From an uncultured Oscillospiraceae bacterium (lineage in GTDB: Bacteria > Bacillota > Clostridia > Oscillospirales > Ruminococcaceae): 64,000 bases of DNA. Under the pieces are notes generated by a model. The model was not told where the DNA came from. It worked only from the letters and a program-made list of their open reading frames with translations, and made no database searches. The first letter of the stretch is position 1. Each line of letters opens with the position of its first letter. Positions 24,274 through 33,555 of the stretch are shown here, piece after piece. The stretch is taken from assembly GCA_934464775.1 (NCBI GenBank), contig CAKSKG010000009.1, forward strand, positions 1 to 64,000. Reading direction: 5' to 3'. A program made the position numbers and the translations under genes.

Positions 24274-26790
24274 ATGAAACAGTATAATGTAACGGGAATG
24301 AGCTGTGCCGCCTGCTCCGCACGAGTGGAAAAGGCAGTTTCCGCAGTTGAGGGCGTGTCCTCCTGCTCGGTGAATCTGCTGACAAATTCCATGAATGTCG
24401 AGGGCACTGCCGATTCCGACGCTATAATAAATGCGGTGACTGCCGCAGGCTACGGCGCTTCCGAAAAGGGCGCCGAGAAAAAGCCCGATAATTCAGTCTC
24501 CGATGATAATGCTATCAAAAAAATGAAGCAGCGCCTTGCATGGTCTGTTGTCTTTCTTATTATCCTGATGTATTTCTCTATGGGACATATGATGTGGGGA
24601 TGGCCGCTGCCCTCATTCTTTGACGGCAATCATGTGGCAATGGGTCTTGTCCAGCTGCTGCTTACAGTCATCGTTATGGTAATAAACCAGAAGTTCTTTA
24701 TAAGCGGCTTTAAGGGACTTATCCACCGTGCGCCCAATATGGATACCCTTGTTGCAATGGGCTCCTCTGCGGCGTTTATTTACAGCACCTATGCCCTTTT
24801 TGCCATGACGGACGCTCAGGTAAAGGGCAATGCCGACGCAGTGATGAGCTATATGCACGAATTCTATTTTGAATCCGCCGCAATGATACTTACGCTCATA
24901 ACCGTAGGAAAGACCCTCGAAGCATATTCCAAGGGCAGAACTACCGACGCTCTGAAAAGCCTTATAAACCTTGCCCCCAATACGGCAAATGTTATCCGAA
25001 ACGGCGAGGAAGCCACTATTTCCGCCGATGATATCCATGTGGGCGATATTTTCGTTGTGCGCCCCGGAGAAAGCATTCCCGCAGACGGCACTGTAATCGA
25101 GGGCGAAAGCGCAGTCAATGAATCCGCACTGACTGGCGAGAGCATTCCCGTGGATAAGACCGTCGGCAGCAGCGTTTCCGCAGCCACGATAAATCAGTCG
25201 GGCTTCATAAAGTGCGAAACCACCCGTGCTGGCAGCGATACCACACTTTCAATGATAATCAAGACCGTAAGCGATGCAGCCGCAACAAAGGCTCCTATCG
25301 CAAAGGCAGCCGATAAGGTATCGGGAATATTCGTTCCCGTTGTAATAACCATTGCCGTGATAACTGCGGCAGTATGGCTGCTGACAGGACAGACAGTGGG
25401 CTTTGCACTTGCACGAGGTATCTCCGTGCTGGTAATCAGCTGCCCCTGCGCACTGGGACTTGCAACTCCAGTTGCCGTAATGGTTGGCAGCGGAGTCGGC
25501 GCAAAGAACGGCATACTTTTCAAGACCGCAGCCGCACTTGAAGCCGCAGGCAGAATAAATACGGTTGCTCTCGACAAAACGGGAACTATCACTCTCGGCG
25601 AGCCAAAGGTGACCGATATTATACCCGACGAGGGTATATCCGCAGACGAGCTTCTCCGAACCGCATATTCCATTGAAATAAAAAGTGAACACCCTCTTGC
25701 AAAGGCAGTCGTTGCAGCAGCGGAGGAAAAGGGAATGTCCCCATATGAAGCCGAAAGCTTCTCCGCACTTACGGGAAACGGCGTAACGGCGGATATCGGC
25801 GGAAAAACATATATCGGCGGCAGCATGAAGTTCATAGCTTCAAGAATGACCGTCCCCGAAAAGCTTCTTAAAGAAGCCGAGAGACTGTCGGGCGAGGGGA
25901 AAACTCCCCTTATGTTCGCAGGAGACGGCAAGCTTCTGGGAATGATAGCCGCAGCCGATGTTATCAAGGAGGACAGCCCTGCCGCAGTACGTGAGCTTCG
26001 CAATATGGGCATTCATGTAGTAATGCTCACAGGCGACAATGAGCGCACAGCCGCCGCTATCGGCAGACAGGCAGGCGTTGACGAGGTAATAGCAGGCGTT
26101 CTTCCCGACGGAAAGGAAAGCGTTATCAGACGTCTTTCCGAAAACGGACGTGTTGCAATGGTAGGCGACGGAATAAACGATGCCCCCGCTCTTACCCGTG
26201 CGGACGTTGGCATAGCCATAGGCGCAGGCACAGATGTTGCCATAGATGCGGCAGATGTTGTGCTTATGAAAAGCACCCTCAGCGACGTTCCCGCAGCTAT
26301 CAAGCTGGGACGCTCCGTTCTGCGGAATATCCACGAAAATCTTTTCTGGGCATTTTTCTACAACTGCATAGGCATTCCCCTTGCCGCAGGAGTTTTCATC
26401 AAGCTTCTCGGCTGGCAGCTGAACCCCATGTTCGGAGCAGCGGCAATGAGCCTTTCAAGCTTCTGCGTTGTAATGAATGCTCTCCGTCTGAATTTTGCAA
26501 AAATATATAAGCCCTGCCGCAGAAAAACAAGCGGCGGTGAAATAATTATCAAAGCCGAAAAGGCACAGGAGGAAAATACCATGACAAAAACAATGAATAT
26601 CGAAGGCATGATGTGCGGTCACTGCGAAGCCACAGTTAAGAAAGCACTTGAAGCTCTGGACGGAGTTCAGTCCGCAGAAGTGAGCCACGAAAATGGCACA
26701 GCGGTAGTTACCCTTGCTTCCGATGTTTCGGACGATGTTCTGAAAAAGGCAGTCGAGGACAAGGAATATACCGTAAAGTCCATAAGCTGA
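24274..26790 (+). CDS. copA: Copper-exporting P1B-type ATPase with C-terminal CopZ-like domain
   Basis: An 838-residue Cu(I) efflux ATPase. N-terminal HMA domain (GMSCAACSARVEKA, residues 8-21), eight membrane helices, actuator TGES, transport motif CPC (390-392), phosphorylation DKTGT (Asp434), SEHPLA and hinge GDGINDAP. It ends with a second HMA domain (about 772-838, GMMCGHC). The ATP-binding protein would normally stop near residue 745; here the reading frame continues through a Lys-rich linker into the chaperone-like domain, which also has its own ribosome site. Start 24274 follows GGAAAATTAAA and is preferred over the track-long frame. Confidence 0.93.
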   Translation: MKQYNVTGMSCAACSARVEKAVSAVEGVSSCSVNLLTNSMNVEGTADSDAIINAVTAAGYGASEKGAEKKPDNSVSDDNAIKKMKQRLAWSVVFLIILMYFSMGHMMWGWPLPSFFDGNHVAMGLVQLLLTVIVMVINQKFFISGFKGLIHRAPNMDTLVAMGSSAAFIYSTYALFAMTDAQVKGNADAVMSYMHEFYFESAAMILTLITVGKTLEAYSKGRTTDALKSLINLAPNTANVIRNGEEATISADDIHVGDIFVVRPGESIPADGTVIEGESAVNESALTGESIPVDKTVGSSVSAATINQSGFIKCETTRAGSDTTLSMIIKTVSDAAATKAPIAKAADKVSGIFVPVVITIAVITAAVWLLTGQTVGFALARGISVLVISCPCALGLATPVAVMVGSGVGAKNGILFKTAAALEAAGRINTVALDKTGTITLGEPKVTDIIPDEGISADELLRTAYSIEIKSEHPLAKAVVAAAEEKGMSPYEAESFSALTGNGVTADIGGKTYIGGSMKFIASRMTVPEKLLKEAERLSGEGKTPLMFAGDGKLLGMIAAADVIKEDSPAAVRELRNMGIHVVMLTGDNERTAAAIGRQAGVDEVIAGVLPDGKESVIRRLSENGRVAMVGDGINDAPALTRADVGIAIGAGTDVAIDAADVVLMKSTLSDVPAAIKLGRSVLRNIHENLFWAFFYNCIGIPLAAGVFIKLLGWQLNPMFGAAAMSLSSFCVVMNALRLNFAKIYKPCRRKTSGGEIIIKAEKAQEENTMTKTMNIEGMMCGHCEATVKKALEALDGVQSAEVSHENGTAVVTLASDVSDDVLKKAVEDKEYTVKSIS
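26581..26790 (+). CDS. Internal in-frame copper chaperone (CopZ-like)
   Basis: A 69-residue HMA domain encoded in frame within the 3' end of copA. AGGAGG at 26567-26572 lies 8 bases before ATG 26581, an optimal arrangement inside a coding region. MTKTMNIEGMMCGHCEATV matches free CopZ chaperones in length and sequence. Independent translation would supply a soluble copper carrier in addition to the fused domain; this is inference from the ribosome site. Confidence 0.65.
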   Translation: MTKTMNIEGMMCGHCEATVKKALEALDGVQSAEVSHENGTAVVTLASDVSDDVLKKAVEDKEYTVKSIS

Positions 26791-26810
26791 ATAATATAAT
26801 CAATATAACG

Positions 26811-26847
26811 AAAAAAATCGCCCGACAGACAGCCGAGCGATTTTTTG
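26811..26847. terminator. Bidirectional terminator between copA and the GH3 gene
   Basis: AAAAAATCGC (26812-26821) pairs with GCGATTTTTT (26837-26846). Confidence 0.85.
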
Positions 26848-26862
26848 TTTTATGAAAACCCG

Positions 26863-28878
26863 TTATTCCGCAGTGAGCTTATAGTCTCCGCAGACATATC
26901 CGTTTCCGTTTTCATCGTATAAATAAAGATTCTCAAAGGGAATGTCGATGACGATATCTGCTTCCGCTCCCGCAGGAATATCCTTTATCCTCTTAAAGCC
27001 GCAGAGCGTGCGGTTCGGCACAGCATCGGGAAGCTCCGAACTGAAATATATCTGTACAACTTCATCGGCAGCATATTTCCCGAGATTTTTCACCTTTACC
27101 GATACATGAACTCCAGCTTCGTCCTCGGTTTTTGACGTAATCGTCTTTTCCGTCTCCGAATAGGAAAGTCCGTATCCGAAAGGATATATGATATCTGCGC
27201 TGTCCGCATAGCGGTACGTTCTGCCTTTCATGGAATAATCGGTGAAATCGGGCAGCTTCGCATCGTTTCTGTAAAATGTGACGGGCAGCTTTCCCGACGG
27301 GGATTTTCCGAAAAGTATCTCTGCCGCAGCCGTTCCGCCGCATTCCCCCGGATACCATGCATACAAATATGCGTCAACGCCCTCCGTGTCAATGTCCAGC
27401 GCACTTCCCGCAGCGCATATAATAATTATCGGCTTGCCCACAGCCTTGATCTTTTCAAGGAGTATCCTCTGACTTTCGGGCAGCAGCAGATCGGGCTTGT
27501 CCCCCGACGCATATGCATTTCCCGCATCGCCCTCTTCGCCCTCAAGAGTTTCGTCAAGACCGAGACAAAGTATAACCGCATCGGCATTTTCGGCGCATTC
27601 AACCGCTTCGGAAAGCCTGTCGCCTGCCATTGCCAGCCCCTCTGTCCTGTCCTTGAACAAATGACAGCCCTCGGAATAATATATGCGGCAGTCGGGAGCA
27701 AGGTCCTCTATTCCCTCAAGGAATGTCACATATCGGGAAGACGTGCCGTGATAATTTCCGATAAGCGCACTGCGGCTGTCCGCATTTGGACCGATCACCG
27801 CAAGGCTCTTTATCTTATTCCTGTCCAGCGGAAGAATGCCGTTGTTTTTCAGCAGCACCATCGACTTTTCCGCCGCTTCAAGAGCAAGCTTTCTGTGCTC
27901 GGGACAGTCGTTCACTGAATAAGGGATATCATCAAGCTCGGTCTTGTCAAACATTCCCAGCAGGCACTGTACCGTCAGCAGATTTTCAACGGCTTCGGTT
28001 ATCCTCTCCTCGGTAACAAGCCCCTCATTGTATGCCTGAAGCACATTTACAAAGGTGCAGCCGCAGTTCACATCACAGCCGTTGTTAAGCGCCATTGCCG
28101 CCGATTCTATGGCATTGTCCGTTATCCTGTGATGCATATGGAAATCCTGCACCGCCCAGCAGTCGGACACAAAATATCCCTTGAAGCCCCACTTGTTCCG
28201 CAGGATATCATTCAGCGTTTCACTTCCGCAGGCAGGCTCGCCGTTCACCCTGTTGTATGCACCCATAAAGCCCAGCACGCCCTCATCAGAAAGCGCACGG
28301 AACGCACGGAGATAAGTTTCGTTCATGTCCTTTTTGCTGACCCTTGCATCAAATTCATGGCGCAGAGCTTCGGGACCGCTGTGGACGGCAAAATGCTTTG
28401 CGCAGGCAGCGGCGGTATAATATCCGTCGGAAGTTTTCTTCTGAATGCCTCTCACAAAGGCACGTCCCGTTTCGGCGGTGAGGCAGGGATCCTCGCCGTA
28501 AGTCTCATGACCTCTTCCCCAGCGGGGATCGCGGAAAATATTCACATTGGGGGACCAGAGTGTAAGTCCCTTGTAAATGTCATGGTCGCCGTGACGGACG
28601 GCGGCATTGTATTTCGCGCGTGTTTCAAGAGCAATGACCCGGGCGATTTTTTCTGTAAGCTCGGTATCGAACATTGCGGCAATGCCTATCGCCTGGGGAA
28701 ATACGGTGGCAGTGCCTGCCCTTGCGCAGCCGTGAAGTCCCTCGTTCCACCAGTTGTATGCAGGTATGCCCAGCCTTCCGACGGCAGGCGAATCATAGCG
28801 CAGCCTGCTGCATTTTTCTTCAAGGGTCATTTTTTCCGCAAGCTCGGACGCCTTTTTTCTTGCTTCGGTATAATTCAT
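26863..28878 (-). CDS. Glycoside hydrolase family 3, beta-xylosidase/glucosidase type
   Basis: A 671-residue intracellular GH3 enzyme releasing terminal beta-linked sugars from oligosaccharides. N-terminal barrel with YNWWNEGLHG, NVNIFRDPRWGRGHETYGED and nucleophile Asp in FVSDCWAVQ; then the alpha/beta sandwich (ADAVILCLGLDETLEGEEGD) and a C-terminal fibronectin-like domain. The NWWNEGLHG and NIFRDPRWGRG blocks are those of beta-xylosidase-like members. No signal peptide. Start at 28878 follows GAAAGGAGC; the longer frame runs into a small repeat element and is rejected. Single gene. Confidence 0.9.
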   Translation of the reverse strand: MNYTEARKKASELAEKMTLEEKCSRLRYDSPAVGRLGIPAYNWWNEGLHGCARAGTATVFPQAIGIAAMFDTELTEKIARVIALETRAKYNAAVRHGDHDIYKGLTLWSPNVNIFRDPRWGRGHETYGEDPCLTAETGRAFVRGIQKKTSDGYYTAAACAKHFAVHSGPEALRHEFDARVSKKDMNETYLRAFRALSDEGVLGFMGAYNRVNGEPACGSETLNDILRNKWGFKGYFVSDCWAVQDFHMHHRITDNAIESAAMALNNGCDVNCGCTFVNVLQAYNEGLVTEERITEAVENLLTVQCLLGMFDKTELDDIPYSVNDCPEHRKLALEAAEKSMVLLKNNGILPLDRNKIKSLAVIGPNADSRSALIGNYHGTSSRYVTFLEGIEDLAPDCRIYYSEGCHLFKDRTEGLAMAGDRLSEAVECAENADAVILCLGLDETLEGEEGDAGNAYASGDKPDLLLPESQRILLEKIKAVGKPIIIICAAGSALDIDTEGVDAYLYAWYPGECGGTAAAEILFGKSPSGKLPVTFYRNDAKLPDFTDYSMKGRTYRYADSADIIYPFGYGLSYSETEKTITSKTEDEAGVHVSVKVKNLGKYAADEVVQIYFSSELPDAVPNRTLCGFKRIKDIPAGAEADIVIDIPFENLYLYDENGNGYVCGDYKLTAE

Positions 28879-28918
28879 AATAAGCTCCTTTCGGCAAAAA
28901 TATTGTATGATTAAGTAA

Positions 28919-29092
28919 AGGTCGCCTCTAAAAACCATAGTGCCTCAGATGCGCAGTCAGATTTTTCGTCAGATTGTATAGAAATTTCGCAAGCATACTG
29001 CCGTATGTCAAGAAATTTATGTGCAAGATGACGGAAAATCTGCAAGCAGATGAGGTACTAAGGCTTTAGCCGGTGGTTTTTAGAGGTGACCT
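28919..29092. mobile_element. Small palindromic element family 2, full copy
   Basis: A 174-base element with terminal inverted repeats AGGTCGCCTCTAAAAACCA (28919-28937) and TGGTTTTTAGAGGTGACCT (29074-29092), one mismatch. The interior also folds on itself (AGAAATTTC and GAAATTTAT arms). It has no coding capacity, like a MITE. Located 40 bases upstream of the GH3 start. No clear target duplication. Confidence 0.75.
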
Positions 29093-29270
29093 AAAGTATA
29101 TCCTTTTGCATAAAGTGTAACATATATAAAAGTATAATTCAAGCTATAATAAAAAAATATCATAAAAACAACTTGAAAAAACGGATATATTATGATATGA
29201 TATAATATGTATTGTATCTCGTATTGTATTGTATCCCGAAAGGGAATGATAACAAGGAGGAAAATTTAAT

Positions 29271-29897
29271 ATGAAAAAACTTACGACGAAAAGCCTTGTG
29301 CTTATGGGAGTATTCACAGCCCTGCTGCTTATATTCTCACTGACCCCACTGGGAACTATCCCAATAGGTCCGCTGTCGATATCGCTCAACGTTATACCCG
29401 TTGCGCTTGCGGCAGTGACACTCGGCCCCGCAGGCGGAGCAGCCGCAGGAGCGATATTCGGCATAATGAGCTTTCTCCAGTGCTTCGGCATCGGCGTACC
29501 CAGCGGAATGGGTGCGACACTTCTGGCAATAAACCCGTTTCTGGCGTTTATCCAGAGATTTATCCCCAGACTGCTTGACGGATTTCTTGTGGGAGTCATC
29601 TTCCGTGCCGTCGCAAAGCGTTTCAACGGCTATGCAGCCTGCGCTGCTGCAGGCTTCTGCTCGGCATTCCTGAACACGCTGTTCTTCATGTCATCGCTCG
29701 TACTGCTCTTCGGAAACACAGAGTACATTCAGAAGCTCATGGACGGAAGAAACGTATTTGTATTTATCTGCGCATTTGTCGGCATAAACGCCGTATGCGA
29801 AATGGCAGCCTCAACATTGCTCACAGGCGCCATAGGCTCTGCGCTGATAAAAGCCAAAATGATAAAATTACCCGCAGCAAAGACCGCTGCGGAATAA
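29271..29897 (+). CDS. ECF transporter S component, probably pantothenate
   Basis: A 208-residue membrane protein with about six helices, an ECF-type substrate-binding subunit that works with the shared EcfAAT module (not in this window). Seen: short basic N-terminus, MGVFTALLLIFSLTPLG, ISLNVIPVALAAVTLGPAGG typical of the family, and an Ala/Phe-rich core. The start follows AAGGAGG. It lies 21 bases before coaX, which strongly suggests pantothenate as substrate (PanT); the specificity is inferred from context only. Confidence 0.82.
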   Translation: MKKLTTKSLVLMGVFTALLLIFSLTPLGTIPIGPLSISLNVIPVALAAVTLGPAGGAAAGAIFGIMSFLQCFGIGVPSGMGATLLAINPFLAFIQRFIPRLLDGFLVGVIFRAVAKRFNGYAACAAAGFCSAFLNTLFFMSSLVLLFGNTEYIQKLMDGRNVFVFICAFVGINAVCEMAASTLLTGAIGSALIKAKMIKLPAAKTAAE

Positions 29898-29918
29898 ATA
29901 TTCGCAAGAGGAATTTTT

Positions 29919-30683
29919 ATGGTAATTGCAGTTGACATCGGAAACACGAACATAGTCATCGGCTGTTTCAGCAAAGAAAAGGTCGTATTTACGGAGCGTG
30001 TTTCCACGAACCACACAGCCACCGCTCTTGAATACGCAATATCATTCAAGACCGTACTGGAGCTTTACGGCATAACCTCCGCAGACATCAGCGGAGCGAT
30101 AATATCCTCGGTAGTACCGTCAGTCACCCTCACGGTAAAGGAAGCCATACGCAAGATAACGGGAAAGACAGCAATGGTAGTAGGCCCGGGAATAAAAACG
30201 GGGCTCAGCATCACCATTGACAATCCCGCACAGCTTGGCAGTGATCTTGTAGTAGATGCCGTAGGCGGAATAAACGAATACCCCCTGCCCCTGATAATTT
30301 TCGACATGGGCACAGCGAACACGGTATCCGTCATTGACGAAGATAAGAACTATCTTGGCGGAATGATAATGCCTGGGCTGAAAGTATCGGTAGACTCGCT
30401 TACCGGAAAGACCTCACAGCTGCCGAAAATAAGTCTTGAGCCGCCGAAGCGTCTCATCGGAAAGAACACGGTAGAATGCATGAAAAGCGGAATACTTTAC
30501 GGCACAGCCGCCCAGATCGACGGCATAATCCACCGCATAAACGAAGACCGCGGCTGCGTCCACACTGTCATTGCGACAGGCGGACTTGCAAGCACAGTAG
30601 TTCCCTTATGCAAAGAGAAGATCATTCTTGACGATGCCCTATTACTCAAAGGGCTAATGGTCATTTACAGCAAAAACATCTGA
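29919..30683 (+). CDS. coaX: Type III pantothenate kinase
   Basis: A 254-residue kinase phosphorylating pantothenate, the first step of coenzyme A synthesis. Actin-like ASKHA fold: VDIGNTNIVIGCF (residues 5-17, phosphate binding), PGIKTGLSI near 92, DMGTANTVSVID near 129, and ATGGLAS near 228. Type III enzymes need a monovalent cation and are not feedback inhibited by CoA. Forms an operon with the upstream S component and ends in a terminator. coaE for the last CoA step is at 44396. Confidence 0.95.
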   Translation: MVIAVDIGNTNIVIGCFSKEKVVFTERVSTNHTATALEYAISFKTVLELYGITSADISGAIISSVVPSVTLTVKEAIRKITGKTAMVVGPGIKTGLSITIDNPAQLGSDLVVDAVGGINEYPLPLIIFDMGTANTVSVIDEDKNYLGGMIMPGLKVSVDSLTGKTSQLPKISLEPPKRLIGKNTVECMKSGILYGTAAQIDGIIHRINEDRGCVHTVIATGGLASTVVPLCKEKIILDDALLLKGLMVIYSKNI

Positions 30684-30703
30684 TACAATACTAAGTTTAT
30701 ATA

Positions 30704-30738
30704 TCCCCCGATGATTTTATTTCATTGGGGGATTTTTA
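30704..30738 (+). terminator. Terminator after coaX
   Basis: CCCCCGATGA pairs with TCATTGGGGG, then five T. Confidence 0.85.
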
Positions 30739-30809
30739 TGTATTTTTTGGGGATTTGTTCTTTTTATGAGACGAGTATAATATTGGTTTTTGATCTCTTA
30801 AATGATGTT

Positions 30810-31670
30810 TTTCAACTTATTTGTTCTTTATTATAGTAAGCTTGTGTAAGTTTATAAAGTTTTGTAGTATGGTTTGCAACCATAGAGAAAGCGGAGGTTC
30901 CGCCTCCGGCGGGCAAAGGGATGAACCACAGGGGGCTAAAAAGAAAACGTGAGCAAAAATCGAGCCGCCCCCTGAGGTTCTCCCTCTGCACTCTCTTTCC
31001 TTACCCCTGCTCGATTTTTGCAAATCCATAACAAAATAATTCTTAGATTTAGTATTGCCGACGGTTCGTAAAACGCTTTCAATTTCCTATTTCAGTCGTG
31101 GCGCTCAACCGTCGGCTATTTGATAAAGGGAATAATTTCAAGTCATTCGTTATTGTTGTTATTCTCAATCTTAAATTTTTCCGACGGGTCGCTTACTTCT
31201 TGCAGGTTACAAGTAGCCGTTCCTATCTATCACTAAGCGACCCGACGTGTAAATTGAAGTAGAAAAAAGAAAAGCTGTTATCTTCGCTAAAAACGTTTGA
31301 AAATATCAGCTTTTACGTCGGTTGAGCGCATCATGGAAAATAGTTAAATATAAGCGTTGCATGAACCGTTACTATAATAAATCTAAAGAATGAGCAATAG
31401 CTGGATTTGCAAAAATCGAGGCGGAGGTGAGGATGGGTAAGGAATGAGAGTGCAGAGGGAAAACCTAAGGGTAAGGAGAGGGGGGCGCCTCGATTTTTGT
31501 GCAGGATTTTATTCAGCCCCCCTCTCCTTCGCCCTTTGGTGTTCCCTTTGCTAAACTTGAAGTTGATTTGATACACATTTCAATATAATAAAAGTAAGCT
31601 TTTAAGTAAAAAATTTCAAGAAGGAAGATAGCTACACATTTCTAAAAGTAAAAGTAAGCTTTTAAATAAC
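30810..31670. repeat. Giant palindromic element, copy 2
   Basis: Same architecture as copy 1. Left arm stem A 30929-30936 with 30967-30974 (CAGGGGGC/GCCCCCTG) and stem B 30955-30965 with 31009-31019 (AAAAATCGAGC/GCTCGATTTTT). Right arm stem B 31411-31422 with 31487-31498 and stem A 31475-31486 with 31516-31527. The AT-rich tail has two GTAAGCTTTTAA units. Between coaX and the citrate synthase gene. Confidence 0.9.
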
Positions 31671-31904
31671 AGCATAATATTGAAGGTAGAATAAACAACT
31701 ATTTCAAAAATAAATTCAAGCTTTAAAATAACATCAAAGCCAAATAAGGCAGCAAGTAACACCCCCTATTTTTTAAATATCTGTAAAAATACCGTGAAAA
31801 TAAAGATAATTTGTTAAAACCGTTAAATCCGATTGAGAATGTGCATTTTCCGCACATTTTATTGTGTATTTCCCCGAATATCATTCCTGCGCACAACTGT
31901 CCTC

Positions 31905-31933
31905 TTGACACGGAGCAATTTTACTGGTAAAAT
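31905..31933 (+). promoter_or_regulatory. Promoter of citrate synthase
   Basis: TTGACA (31905-31910), 17 bases, extended -10 TGGTAAAAT with TAAAAT at 31928-31933. A 200-base untranslated leader with GC-rich short repeats (TGCGGCAAT twice near 32070 and 32088) follows. Confidence 0.7.
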
Positions 31934-32138
31934 AGATTACAGTGACTTGTCGGAATGATAATCCTGCATAATGTGCTGAAATCGTTTTTGCTGCTTTTTC
32001 GGACAAAGCAAGGCTTTTGCGGTCGTTTTCACCGCTTTCAGGCCTCAGGGAGCTTTCGCCCCGATTCCTGCGGCAATGCAATTTCCTGCGGCAATTATTC
32101 ATTATCCGTGCGGCACCTTGGGAAAGGAATGGTTAATT

Positions 32139-33485
32139 GTGAGCGAGATCAATATGGACGCACTTTATTCCGCTTTCAGTGAGAATAATGTTATAGATCC
32201 CAAATATTTTGATAAGTATAACGTAAAAAGAGGTCTGCGTAACCCCGACGGAACAGGTGTTATGGCAGGCGTTACAAATATATGCAACGTTCACGGCTAT
32301 GTTGTGAATGAGGGCGAAAAACAGCCTTGCGAGGGTGAACTTATTTTCAGAGGCTATAATATCCGTGACCTTATCGGCAGAGCTGTTGCCGAGGATCGCT
32401 TCGGCTATGAGGAGATCGTTTATCTTCTGCTGACAGGTAAGCTCCCAAATAAGTCCCAGCTGGACGAATTTACTCTGCTTCTGGGCGAGAACCGTGCTCT
32501 TCCCGATTACTTCTTTGAGGATATGATCCTGAAAGCACCCTCCCGTGATATCATGAATAAGCTGGGACGCTCTACTCTGGCTCTCTATTCCTATGACGAT
32601 AACCCCGAGGAGAAAACTCCTAAGCATGAGATAGATACCGCTATTTCCCTTATCGCAAAAATGCCAGTTATAATGGTGTCCGCTTATCAGGTAAAAAGAA
32701 GATACTATTACGGCGAATCTATGATAATGCACCCACTGATCGCAGGTGAATCCGCTGCGGAAAGCATTCTTTCCACACTCCGCCCCGACAGAAAATATAC
32801 CCGTGATGAAGCAAAGCTCCTTGACCTTATGCTTATGCTCCATGCAGAACACGGCGGCGGTAATAACTCTACCTTTACAACACGTGTGCTTACATCTTCG
32901 GGAACAGATCCCTATTCCACATATTCCGCAGCTATCGGCTCCCTTAAAGGTCCCCGTCACGGCGGCGCCAACCATAAGGTCATCGAGATGCAGGAATGCG
33001 TCAAGGCGAACGTTTCCAACTGGGAGGACGAGTCCGAGGTTGCAGACTTCCTCCGCAAGATACTCCGCAAGGAAGCTGGCGACGGAAGCGGTCTTATCTA
33101 CGGTATGGGACACGCCGTATATACCCTCTCCGACCCCAGAGCCGTTATCTTAAAGGAATATGCACGCTCAATGGCTGAAAATACTCCCTTTGAAAAGGAA
33201 TTTCATCTGCTTCAGTCTATTGAAAAGCTCACTCCCGCACTGTTTGCCGAGATCAAGGGCGACAGCAAGGTAATGTGCGCAAATATTGATATGTACAGCG
33301 GATTTGTTTATAAGATGCTGGGTATCCCCGAGGATCTTTTCACACCTCTGTTTGCCGTTTCAAGAATGGCAGGCTGGTGCGCTCACCGCTTTGAGGAGAT
33401 CTGCACAGGCAAGAGAATAATCCGTCCCGCATATAAGTCCATTCTTAAAGAAAAGGAATATACTCCCCTCGATATGAGAGATTGA
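32139..33485 (+). CDS. Citrate synthase
   Basis: A 448-residue citrate synthase joining acetyl-CoA and oxaloacetate, here probably the oxidative-branch route to glutamate in an anaerobe. Catalytic histidines are in LMLHAEHGGGNNSTF (about residues 230-245) and GMGHAVYTLSDPR, with the substrate-binding PRHGGANHK between. The length and N-terminal extension fit the long clostridial type. GTG at 32139 is chosen because AAAGGA lies 10 bases upstream; the frame from 32076 has no ribosome site, and ATG 32154 is a possible alternative. Single gene with its own promoter. Confidence 0.92.
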   Translation: MSEINMDALYSAFSENNVIDPKYFDKYNVKRGLRNPDGTGVMAGVTNICNVHGYVVNEGEKQPCEGELIFRGYNIRDLIGRAVAEDRFGYEEIVYLLLTGKLPNKSQLDEFTLLLGENRALPDYFFEDMILKAPSRDIMNKLGRSTLALYSYDDNPEEKTPKHEIDTAISLIAKMPVIMVSAYQVKRRYYYGESMIMHPLIAGESAAESILSTLRPDRKYTRDEAKLLDLMLMLHAEHGGGNNSTFTTRVLTSSGTDPYSTYSAAIGSLKGPRHGGANHKVIEMQECVKANVSNWEDESEVADFLRKILRKEAGDGSGLIYGMGHAVYTLSDPRAVILKEYARSMAENTPFEKEFHLLQSIEKLTPALFAEIKGDSKVMCANIDMYSGFVYKMLGIPEDLFTPLFAVSRMAGWCAHRFEEICTGKRIIRPAYKSILKEKEYTPLDMRD

Positions 33486-33503
33486 TAATACTTAATAAAA
33501 ATC

Positions 33504-33543
33504 AAACAGCCGATACATCTTTTCCGATGTATCGGCTGTTTTG
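33504..33543. terminator. Bidirectional terminator between citrate synthase and GH5-like gene
   Basis: AAACAGCCGATACATC pairs perfectly with GATGTATCGGCTGTTT around TTTTCC. Confidence 0.92.
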
Positions 33544-33555
33544 TTACGCTTTCAA

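Noticed and set aside
32133..33113. 326-codon open frame opposite citrate synthase
   Set aside because: Shadow frame; citrate synthase catalytic motifs are on the plus strand.
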